A DNA stretch of 64,000 bases from UBA935 sp031556725 (lineage in GTDB: Bacteria; Bacillota; Clostridia; Lachnospirales; Lachnospiraceae). Shown piece by piece: positions 1 to 7,003 of this stretch. The translations under genes and the position numbers were made by a program. Each line of letters starts with the position of its first letter. Position 1 is the first letter of the stretch. Under the pieces are notes generated by a model. That model saw only the letters and a list, made by a program, of their open reading frames with translations. It was not told the origin of the DNA and ran no database searches. The stretch covers positions 224,914 to 288,913 of the forward strand of contig JAVBSL010000014.1 of the NCBI GenBank assembly GCA_031556725.1. The letters are read 5' to 3'.

Positions 1-323
1 ACGCCTCCCTTTGATATATCGAAGGGAAGTAAGAATGCAATAGTTTTGGAATCGGTAACGGTTACCGGTGAAGCAGTGTCCAGATTGTTGGCGGCATTAC
101 GGACAACAAAACTGCCAGCTCCCCGCTTACGAAAGAGAACACCCCGGTGTTCGAGCTCTGTGATGGCGCGTTTGGCGGTAATTCGGCTGACGTCATAATC
201 GTCGCATAACTGCCTTTCGGTACAGATGGGAACGTCATAGGTGAAATTCCCGGAACGAATCTGTTGTAGTAAATCCTGCATGATTTGCTCGTATTTTGGT
301 AAAGAACTATTGCTTTGTTCCAT
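1..323 (-). CDS. GntR-family transcriptional regulator with LacI-type effector domain, 3' part outside window
   Basis: Read on the minus strand from ATG at 323, preceded by AAAGGAG about 7 bases upstream. The first 107 residues are in the window. Residues about 8-75 form a GntR winged-helix domain (KYEQIMQDLLQQI..., then TERQLCDDYDVSRITAKRAI and the wing GAGSFVV). The segment beginning TIAFLLPF looks like the first strand of a LacI/periplasmic-binding-protein-type sugar-sensing domain, as in AraR-like regulators. It diverges from the transporter/glycosidase operon starting at 634. Repeated TTTGATATA-type motifs near both promoters make it the probable repressor of that operon and of itself. 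The effector is unknown, presumably an imported sugar. The family call is clear from the DNA-binding half; the rest cannot be seen. Confidence 0.85.
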   Translation of the reverse strand, partial: MEQSNSSLPKYEQIMQDLLQQIRSGNFTYDVPICTERQLCDDYDVSRITAKRAITELEHRGVLFRKRGAGSFVVRNAANNLDTASPVTVTDSKTIAFLLPFDISKGG

Positions 324-340
324 ACATTACTCCTTTTAAG

Positions 341-385
341 TTTGGCTATACCAAAATTTGATATAACATTATAGTTTGATATAAC
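341..385. promoter_or_regulatory. Cluster of putative GntR operators at the regulator's own start site
   Basis: Two identical 11-mers TTTGATATAAC lie at 357-367 and 375-385, 18 bases apart. A related inverted copy (TTTGGTATAGC on the minus strand) lies at 345-355. They cover the predicted start site and leader of the minus-strand regulator, so they suit autorepression. A further TTTGATATATC is inside the regulator's coding region at 10-20. That these are operators is inferred from recurrence and position. Confidence 0.6.
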
Positions 386-388
386 CAT

Positions 389-417
389 ATTATATGGTAA
401 AAACAATCGAGTGTCAA
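389..417 (-). promoter_or_regulatory. Sigma-A promoter of the GntR-family regulator
   Basis: On the minus strand, a consensus -35 TTGACA (412-417) and consensus -10 TATAAT (389-394) are separated by exactly 17 bases. The start site would fall near 382, about 60 bases before the ATG at 323. The -10 lies inside the perfect palindrome ACCATATTATATGGT (384-398). Confidence 0.85.
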
Positions 418-453
418 ACAGATATTATAGATAAGAATGAAATGAGGATTTGA

Positions 454-464
454 TTTGATATATC
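454..464. promoter_or_regulatory. Putative additional GntR operator
   Basis: TTTGATATATC occurs here, the same motif as at 357-385 and 583-598, about 90 bases upstream of the -35 of the transporter operon. It could let the repressor bridge sites in the divergent intergenic region. The gap 324-633 holds only this motif set, two promoters and AT-rich sequence; I see no gene in it. Confidence 0.45.
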
Positions 465-555
465 ATGAATGTGGCGATTAATATAAAGCGTTATATACAA
501 AAATATACAATATAACAAACAAAAAGAAAAAAATAATAAAAATAGAGATATAATA

Positions 556-584
556 TTGACATACCAAATAGAATATTGTATTAT
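556..584 (+). promoter_or_regulatory. Sigma-A promoter of the transporter/glycosidase operon
   Basis: TTGACA at 556-561 and TATTAT at 579-584 are separated by 17 bases. Start-site purines would lie near 590, about 44 bases before the ATG at 634. The putative operator at 583-598 overlaps the -10 end and start site, as expected for repression by steric block. Confidence 0.85.
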
Positions 585-598
585 TGAATATATCAAAT
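583..598. promoter_or_regulatory. Putative GntR operator overlapping the operon start site
   Basis: ATTGAATATATCAAAT is a near-perfect inverted repeat. Its minus-strand half is the TTTGATATA motif found four more times in 1-470. It sits across the predicted +1 of the operon promoter. Confidence 0.6.
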
Positions 599-633
599 GC
601 ACAAACTCAAACAAAAACGGATGAGGTGACTAA

Positions 634-1602
634 ATGAGTAAGCAAAAAGTGGAAATAGCAAAGAAGAATAGAAAGGGAGCACGCAGTCTGGTCGCCAGGG
701 TAAGAAATAGTTGGCAGCTTTACATAATGGCATTGCCGGCGATGCTTCTTTTGTTTTTATTTGCCTATCTTCCTATGGGAGGATTGGTCATTGCTTTTAA
801 GGACTACCAGTTTAAAAAAGGAATCTGGGGCAGTGATTGGATACATCCATGGTACCGCAATTTTGAGATCCTTTTCAGAAACAATGCCAGTGCCATGAGT
901 GCAATTCGCAATACGGTATGTTTGAACCTGATGTTTATTATATGTGGAACGATATTTGCCTTAGCATTATCACTGGCAATCAATGAGATCACTCAAAAGC
1001 ATGTCAAGAAGCTTTGTCAGTCACTTACCTTTTTACCATATTTTATTTCAACTGTAGTTGTTGGTATCTTTGTAACCGGAATGCTGGGTTATGAATCGGG
1101 AGCAATTAACCGTTTCTTAATATCACTGGGATTGGAACGGGTGGCATTTTATACGGAACCTTCATACTGGCCGGTGATATTGCTGATCGTTAACATCTGG
1201 AAAGGCGCCGGATATAGCGCGGTAGTCTATCTGGCAGGAATCAGCGGAATCGATGAAACTTACTTTGAGGCGGCCAAGATTGACGGAGCCACCAGAGGTC
1301 AACAGATTTGGTATATTACCCTTCCTTTATTAAAACCGACGATTATCATTATGACGTTACTGGCAGTGGGAAGGATTATGAACGCAGACTTTGGATTGTT
1401 TTACAATGTTACCGGCGATATGCCGCTGCTTTATCCCACCACTGATGTTTTGGATACTTATATTTACAGAGCACTTCGTAAAATGGGTGATATCGGAATT
1501 TCTTCCGCAACTGGATTCTTCCAGTCGGTTGTTGGCTTTGTTATGGTAATGGGCAGTAATCTGATTGCCAGAAAATATGAAAAAGATGCAGCATTATTTT
1601 AA
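634..1602 (+). CDS. Sugar ABC transporter permease (LplB/CUT1 type)
   Basis: A 322-residue inner-membrane permease of the carbohydrate uptake (CUT1) family. It has a basic N-terminus, then six predicted membrane segments beginning near residue 30. The EAA loop that contacts the ATPase is visible near residue 206 (EAAKIDGATRGQQIWYITLP). The LPMGG and NTVCLN regions are typical of the LplB/YtcP subgroup. GAGGTG lies just upstream of the ATG. It is the first gene of the GntR-controlled operon, 12 bases ahead of the partner permease and upstream of the cognate binding protein. No ATPase gene is present; such systems generally use a shared MsmK/UgpC-type ATPase encoded elsewhere. The substrate cannot be read from sequence; the neighbouring glycosidases suggest oligosaccharides. 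Confidence 0.93.
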   Translation: MSKQKVEIAKKNRKGARSLVARVRNSWQLYIMALPAMLLLFLFAYLPMGGLVIAFKDYQFKKGIWGSDWIHPWYRNFEILFRNNASAMSAIRNTVCLNLMFIICGTIFALALSLAINEITQKHVKKLCQSLTFLPYFISTVVVGIFVTGMLGYESGAINRFLISLGLERVAFYTEPSYWPVILLIVNIWKGAGYSAVVYLAGISGIDETYFEAAKIDGATRGQQIWYITLPLLKPTIIIMTLLAVGRIMNADFGLFYNVTGDMPLLYPTTDVLDTYIYRALRKMGDIGISSATGFFQSVVGFVMVMGSNLIARKYEKDAALF

Positions 1603-1614
1603 GGAGGTTAGGTG

Positions 1615-2499
1615 ATGAGAGAAAAGATTACAATCGGAAGAGTCATTACATATTTGTTTGTTATATTGTTTTCTGCCGCATGCCTTTACCCCTTTTTAAT
1701 GGTGATCGGTGGTTCGTTGATGACAAATACGGAAGCAACTATGGAAGGATTTAAAGTAATTCCTAAAGAAGTTACTTTTGCTTCTTATAAAATGATATGG
1801 GCAAACAAAAGCATGATATTCAATGGGTATCGGGTTACTTTGACGGTTGCGATTCTGGGAACGATATTATCGGTGCTGATTAACGGCATGATGGGATATG
1901 TCCTTTCCAGAAAACAACTTCCGGGAAGAGCTTTTTTAAACATTTATGTATTAGTAACCATGCTTTTCAACGGTGGTATGGTGCCCTGGTATATCGTTTG
2001 TACCCGCTATTTACATCTGAAGGATTCGATTTGGGCATTGATATTCCCAATGTTAGTAAGTGCCTGGAATATCTTTCTGGTTCGCAATTACTTTACCGGC
2101 GTGCCGGAAGAACTTTGGGAATCCGGAAAACTGGACGGTGCTTCTGAATTTACTATTTTCTTTAGAATTTATCTGCCACTGGGCAAACCGGTTATCGCGA
2201 CGATTACCTTATTTTCAGCACTTGGATATTGGAATGATTGGTGGCTGGGATTGATGCTGATTGAGAAGGCAGAGATGCAGCCGCTGCAAATGCTCCTTCG
2301 CAGCATGATGGCCAATATTCAGTTTTTACAAACTATGTCGCAGCAATCCTCGGAAGTACAGGCGATGCTGGCCAGCGTACCCGGTGATGGCGTGAAGATG
2401 GCAATGGTAGTTATTACAACCGGTCCGATTATTTTGTTGTATCCCTTCCTGCAAAAGTATTTTATGAAGGGAATTATGGTAGGGGCAGTAAAGGGTTGA
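1615..2499 (+). CDS. Sugar ABC transporter permease (LplC/YtcP, CUT1 type)
   Basis: A 294-residue second permease of the same importer. Six membrane segments are predicted, with the EAA-type loop ESGKLDGASEFTIFFRIYLPL around residues 168-188. The ending KGIMVGAVKG is characteristic of the LplC/YtcP subgroup. I chose ATG 1615 because AAGGAGG (1601-1607) is seven bases upstream; a GTG at 1612 in the same frame is too close. The ribosome-binding site overlaps the stop codon of the preceding permease, pointing to coupled translation of the heterodimer. Confidence 0.92.
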   Translation: MREKITIGRVITYLFVILFSAACLYPFLMVIGGSLMTNTEATMEGFKVIPKEVTFASYKMIWANKSMIFNGYRVTLTVAILGTILSVLINGMMGYVLSRKQLPGRAFLNIYVLVTMLFNGGMVPWYIVCTRYLHLKDSIWALIFPMLVSAWNIFLVRNYFTGVPEELWESGKLDGASEFTIFFRIYLPLGKPVIATITLFSALGYWNDWWLGLMLIEKAEMQPLQMLLRSMMANIQFLQTMSQQSSEVQAMLASVPGDGVKMAMVVITTGPIILLYPFLQKYFMKGIMVGAVKG

Positions 2500-2580
2500 T
2501 ATGTTTAGATGCGGAGAGTATCTTTCATATAGAAAAAAATAGGGAAGAAAAAGAAAAAGAGCTTAAAAGGAGAAGAGCAC

Positions 2581-4146
2581 ATGAAAATGAAAAAAATGAT
2601 TTCCATGTTACTGGCAACTATGCTGACGCTGTCTATGCTGGCGGGTTGCGGAAACGGAGGAAAAACCGAAAGCAACACAAACAGCGGAAATGGCACCGCG
2701 AAGGAAACTGCAAAGGAGACAGCAAAAAATACCGAAGTAGAGGCACCATCTGATAATTTGGATCCTGTTACCCTGCATTTCATCTTCTTTGGCGACAAGA
2801 AGTCGGCTACCGATGATGTTTGGAAAGCAATTGCAGATTACACCAGAGATACCTTGAATTGTGATTATGATGTACAGTTTATTGCCGGTTCCGACTATAG
2901 TGATAAGCTGTTGGTAAAAGCCGCAGCTGGTGATGCATGGGATTTGAACTTTGATTCCGACTGGACCTGCTATTATTCCATGATCAACAAAGACGCATAT
3001 ATGAATTTGGATGAATTGCTTCCTCAGTATGCACCTGATTTATATAAAGTATATCAGGAAAAGGGAGTATTAGAGGCAGCTAAAAATAAAGGACATATTG
3101 TAGCATTACCCTGGACCATGTCAATGAATAACCGTAACTTCCTTCAGTGGAGAGGCGATTTGGCAGAGGCAGCTGGTATTACCGTAGATAAAAATAGCTT
3201 GAAAGACTATGCTGGCGTAGATAAATTCTTATATGAATTAAAAGCTGCATATCCGGATAAATACATTATTGAAAACGCTGAATTTCTGGGCACACAGGAA
3301 GGATACTATGATTTAGGACACGGATTGGTATTCAAATTAGATGATCCGGCATGTAAAGTAGTAGCAAAAGAAGAAATAGCAAGCTTTAAAACATCTTGTG
3401 AATATGCAGAAAAATGGCAGAAAGACGGTTTGATATGGAAAGACGTTCTGACCGATCAGTTAGATCATAATGTTTTGATTGACCAGGGCAAGCTGATTAC
3501 CAAATGGGGAACTCATGAGTTCTGTAATCAGAACAGAGCATGGGCAGACGAAGGCGCATATTGGGATTTTACAGAGGTTTACCCGGAAGGTTTATTTGCT
3601 AACAGAACTCCTCTTTCCAATGCAATTTGTATTCCGGACAGCAGCGAAAACCCGGAAAGAACTTTAATGTTCTTAAATATGTTAGAAACCGACCAGACTT
3701 TATATGATATGGTACATTACGGTGTTGTTGGCTTGACCTATGAACTGGATGGTGAAGCAGCTGTATTCCCGGCTGGCATGGATGCTTCTAACTCTAACTA
3801 TATGGAGTGGGGCGGACGCTGGGGTATCTGGAAACCGCAGTTTATGCGTCCGGATGCAAGCTATAGTGAAGGATTCTGGGAAAGAGAAGCAGAATTCGCA
3901 TCATCTAAATCAGCCAACGTAGTTTCTCCTCTGGATGGATTCAGCTTTGACTCCACCGAGGTGAAGACGGAACTGGCACAGAGAGATCAGATATATAACG
4001 ACGCATGGAAGCTTCTGGCAGTAGGACAGTCCGGCGGATATGAAAAGGCACTTGAGAAATTAAGAGATGATTCACAAAAAGCAGGAATGGATAAACTTAT
4101 CGAAGAATATCAGAAACAGGTTGATGCATTCATAGCAGCAAAATAA
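2581..4146 (+). CDS. Extracellular solute-binding lipoprotein for oligosaccharides
   Basis: A 521-residue substrate-binding component of the ABC importer. The signal peptide ends in the lipobox LAGC with Cys23 as the lipidated residue. A Ser/Thr/Glu-rich tether (residues 24-60) follows, then a two-lobed binding-protein fold of LplA/YtcQ size. Many aromatic residues (WTMSMNNRNFLQW, YMEWGGRWGIWKPQF) fit stacking against sugar rings. AAGGAG lies 9 bases before the ATG. The hairpin at 4157-4178 right after the stop may protect the message of this abundant component. It should deliver its ligand to the two permeases just upstream. Ligand identity is inferred from context only. Confidence 0.92.
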   Translation: MKMKKMISMLLATMLTLSMLAGCGNGGKTESNTNSGNGTAKETAKETAKNTEVEAPSDNLDPVTLHFIFFGDKKSATDDVWKAIADYTRDTLNCDYDVQFIAGSDYSDKLLVKAAAGDAWDLNFDSDWTCYYSMINKDAYMNLDELLPQYAPDLYKVYQEKGVLEAAKNKGHIVALPWTMSMNNRNFLQWRGDLAEAAGITVDKNSLKDYAGVDKFLYELKAAYPDKYIIENAEFLGTQEGYYDLGHGLVFKLDDPACKVVAKEEIASFKTSCEYAEKWQKDGLIWKDVLTDQLDHNVLIDQGKLITKWGTHEFCNQNRAWADEGAYWDFTEVYPEGLFANRTPLSNAICIPDSSENPERTLMFLNMLETDQTLYDMVHYGVVGLTYELDGEAAVFPAGMDASNSNYMEWGGRWGIWKPQFMRPDASYSEGFWEREAEFASSKSANVVSPLDGFSFDSTEVKTELAQRDQIYNDAWKLLAVGQSGGYEKALEKLRDDSQKAGMDKLIEEYQKQVDAFIAAK

Positions 4147-4156
4147 ATTACAAGCA

Positions 4157-4178
4157 GAGCCCCAGTGAAATGGGGCTC
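4157..4178 (+). promoter_or_regulatory. Intra-operon hairpin after the binding-protein gene
   Basis: GAGCCCCA (4157-4164) pairs perfectly with TGGGGCTC (4171-4178) around the loop GTGAAA. No U-run follows, so it is not a standard terminator. An 8-bp GC-rich stem between a binding-protein gene and downstream enzymes is typical of elements that stabilise the upstream mRNA segment. Confidence 0.5.
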
Positions 4179-4211
4179 CAGCTTTAAACTGGAAAGGACA
4201 CAGTCATCATT

Positions 4212-6974
4212 ATGAAGAAGACAGTACATATCATCAGTCATTCTCACTGGGACCGGGAGTGGTACATGGGGTTTGAAAAACATAGAGCGAAATTGATTGA
4301 TTTGATTGATGACAGTATGGATTTATTTGAACAGGGAGATGCATTCAAAAGCTTTCATCTGGATGGACAGACCATTATGATTGATGATTATCTTGAGATT
4401 AAACCCTATAATAAAGAGCGGTTAGAGCGGCACATTAAAGATGGCAGGTTTAGTGCCGGACCCTGGTATATTTTACAAGATGAATTCTATACCAGCGGAG
4501 AATCCAATGTCCGGAATATTCTGTATGGAATGGCAGCGGCAGAGAAAATAGGAGAAAGCTGTCCCGTGGGATATTTCCCTGATGCCTTTGGTAACGCAGG
4601 ACAAATGCCGCAGATTTTAAAACAGGCAGGAATGGAAGCGGTGGTATTTGGCCGTGGTGTTAAGCCGGTAGGGTTTAATAATGAAATGGGCGGCGGCGAA
4701 TATGAATCTACATATTCGGAAATGTATTGGCAGTCACCGGATGGAAGTCAGTTATTAGGTATCCTGTTTGCTAACTGGTATAATAACGGAATGGAAATCC
4801 CCGTCGAAGCGGAAGCTGCTAAAAGTTTTTGGGACAATGCCCTGTCAAATGCCGAGCGGTTTGCCGGAACCAGTCAGCTTTTGATGATGAATGGCTGTGA
4901 TCACCAACCGGTCCAGAAGAATTTAGTGGAAGCATTGGAAACGGCAAGAAAACTCTACCCGGATGTGACATTTATACAGTCGGATTTTAAGACCTACACA
5001 CAAGCAGTAAAGGCAGAGGATAAGGGCCAACTGTCGGCAGTTAGCGGAGAGCTAACCAGTCAGGATACGGACGGTCGTTTTACCTTGATAAATACGGCAT
5101 CCGCCCATATTGATCTGAAGCAAAGGAATCGGGAAGGTGAAATGGCATTGGAAGGCGGTGCGGAACCCCTTTCGGTAATGGCTCATCTTGCGGGCGGCCG
5201 CTATCAGAAAGATTTGCTTCACTATGCATGGAAAGTATTGATGCAGAATCATCCTCATGACAGCATCTGTGGCTGTAATGTTGATGAAGTAAACCGAGAA
5301 ATGGCAGTGCGTTTTGAAAAGAGTTTACAGGTTGCTCAGGTCATCATGGATGAGAGCGGTTATTATCTGGCCGATCGAATTAATATGGAATTATTGCCGG
5401 ATCAGGATAAGCAAAGATTTCCTTTTGTGCTGGTAAACCCAGCCGGAACAGAGCAGAAAGGCAACATGAAAATGGTGCTGGATTTGAAACGGGCTTATGG
5501 ATCAGGAGATGAACTGACAAAGTGCTATGATCAGATGATGGAAGCAGAGCTTCCGGCGTATGTCCTAAAAAACAGTATAGGTGAAGAAATTCCTTGCTTG
5601 CTCAAGGATTTGGGAGCAGCCTATGGTCATGATTTTCCGACAGATGCCTTTCGCCGGCCCTATATGGCCAGACAGGTGGAGATTTTATTTGAAGCTTGTG
5701 TGCCGGGACTGGGATATGAAACATATTACCTGGTAGAACAAACACCGGGTACGGATATTGGGAAAGCGGTTGAAGACGAAAAAGAAGCATTTGCAGTGAT
5801 GGAAAATCCTTATCTGAAGGTAACCATTAAAGCGGATGGCAGCTATACCATTACCCATCGGGCCAGCCAAAGAAGTTACTCCGGATTAGGTGTATATGAA
5901 GAATGCGGTGATATCGGAAATGAATATATCCATATCGGACCGGAAGGGGGGAAAACCTACTATTCTTCAGATAAATCAGTTGAAACCCAAGTTGAATTGA
6001 TAGAGAAAAATGCATTTCTGACAACATATAGAATCATGGCGAAGATGATGATTCCGGAATCGGCGGATGAGAAACTGGCAGAAGAGCAAAAGCGGATGAC
6101 AAACCTGTATGAACGGCATGCCGGAAGAAGCGAGAAGCTGGTGCCCTTTACCCTGGTTACCGAATTGACCCTGGGAAAGGGTGCTAAAAGCCTGAAAATA
6201 GTTACATATATTGACAACAAAGTTAAAGATCATCGGATTAGAAGTGTATTTCCCACCGGTCTGGATACAACCTATCACTACGCTGACTCTGTATTTGAAC
6301 GGGTAAAACGTCCTAATCGGCATGGTCAGAACTGGACCAATCCGTGTACATGTGAACATCAACAGAATCTGGTGGCAATGGAAGACGAAAAAGGCGGCTT
6401 ATTGGTAGCCAATAAAGGACTTTATGAGTATGAAATCTTACCGGATCAGGAGAATGCCATTGCAGTCACCTTACTTCGGTCAGTCGGTGAAATGGGTGAT
6501 TGGGGTGTGTTCCCGGCACCGGACGGACAGATGCAGGGAAGTTATCGCTTGGAATATATGGTAATGCCCTTTGGGCCAGGTGAAATGCTGGAAGCTTGCG
6601 GTGCAGGATATGCTTTTCAAAATCAATTTTACGGCTTTCAGACGGAGGGACCTTTGGATGGAAAACGTAATGGCGTTACACAAAATTTTGTAAAAAATTT
6701 ACCCACTCAATCAAGTTTGTTGCACTGGAACGGTAAAGGTTTGGTTTTAACCGGTGTAAAGATGAGTGAAACCGGAGAAGACGTAATTATCAGATGGTGT
6801 AATCCGACCAAAGATCCGGTGGAATTAACTTTTGCTAAGGAAAATTGGATGAATTCCTGTCAAAGAAGTACGATAATTGAGACAGCAGGGGAAGAACTTA
6901 CCCTTGATGGAGATAATCGCTACAGCAGCAAACTGAATCCTTTTGAGATTTTTACCGTGCGAATATCATTATAA
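4212..6974 (+). CDS. Alpha-mannosidase, glycoside hydrolase family 38
   Basis: A 920-residue retaining zinc glycosidase predicted to remove alpha-mannosyl residues in the cytoplasm, as there is no signal peptide. The N-terminus has the GH38 zinc motif HSHWDREW, with His12 and Asp14 as likely ligands. Asp124 in GYFPDAFGN matches the family nucleophile and third ligand. The motif NHPHDSICGCN near residue 350 supplies the expected fourth ligand histidine and fits the bacterial MngB-like branch. The helical middle and beta-rich C-terminal domains are of normal length. The ribosome-binding site AAAGGA is rather far from the ATG (about 13 bases). Its place between a sugar importer and GH3/GH95 enzymes suggests it trims a mannose-bearing imported glycan; that substrate is inference. 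Confidence 0.9.
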   Translation: MKKTVHIISHSHWDREWYMGFEKHRAKLIDLIDDSMDLFEQGDAFKSFHLDGQTIMIDDYLEIKPYNKERLERHIKDGRFSAGPWYILQDEFYTSGESNVRNILYGMAAAEKIGESCPVGYFPDAFGNAGQMPQILKQAGMEAVVFGRGVKPVGFNNEMGGGEYESTYSEMYWQSPDGSQLLGILFANWYNNGMEIPVEAEAAKSFWDNALSNAERFAGTSQLLMMNGCDHQPVQKNLVEALETARKLYPDVTFIQSDFKTYTQAVKAEDKGQLSAVSGELTSQDTDGRFTLINTASAHIDLKQRNREGEMALEGGAEPLSVMAHLAGGRYQKDLLHYAWKVLMQNHPHDSICGCNVDEVNREMAVRFEKSLQVAQVIMDESGYYLADRINMELLPDQDKQRFPFVLVNPAGTEQKGNMKMVLDLKRAYGSGDELTKCYDQMMEAELPAYVLKNSIGEEIPCLLKDLGAAYGHDFPTDAFRRPYMARQVEILFEACVPGLGYETYYLVEQTPGTDIGKAVEDEKEAFAVMENPYLKVTIKADGSYTITHRASQRSYSGLGVYEECGDIGNEYIHIGPEGGKTYYSSDKSVETQVELIEKNAFLTTYRIMAKMMIPESADEKLAEEQKRMTNLYERHAGRSEKLVPFTLVTELTLGKGAKSLKIVTYIDNKVKDHRIRSVFPTGLDTTYHYADSVFERVKRPNRHGQNWTNPCTCEHQQNLVAMEDEKGGLLVANKGLYEYEILPDQENAIAVTLLRSVGEMGDWGVFPAPDGQMQGSYRLEYMVMPFGPGEMLEACGAGYAFQNQFYGFQTEGPLDGKRNGVTQNFVKNLPTQSSLLHWNGKGLVLTGVKMSETGEDVIIRWCNPTKDPVELTFAKENWMNSCQRSTIIETAGEELTLDGDNRYSSKLNPFEIFTVRISL

Positions 6975-7003
6975 AATTAAGATTTTAAAGGCGGGTTAAT
7001 AAA

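Noticed and set aside
50..70. GGTAACGGTTACC palindrome as a LacI-type operator
   Set aside because: It lies in the coding region of the GntR regulator (a Val-Thr-Val-Thr stretch) and has no second copy near a promoter.
62..406. Open frame on the minus strand across the GntR gene
   Set aside because: It is a shadow in another frame; the true regulator starts at 323 and its domain sequence is unambiguous.
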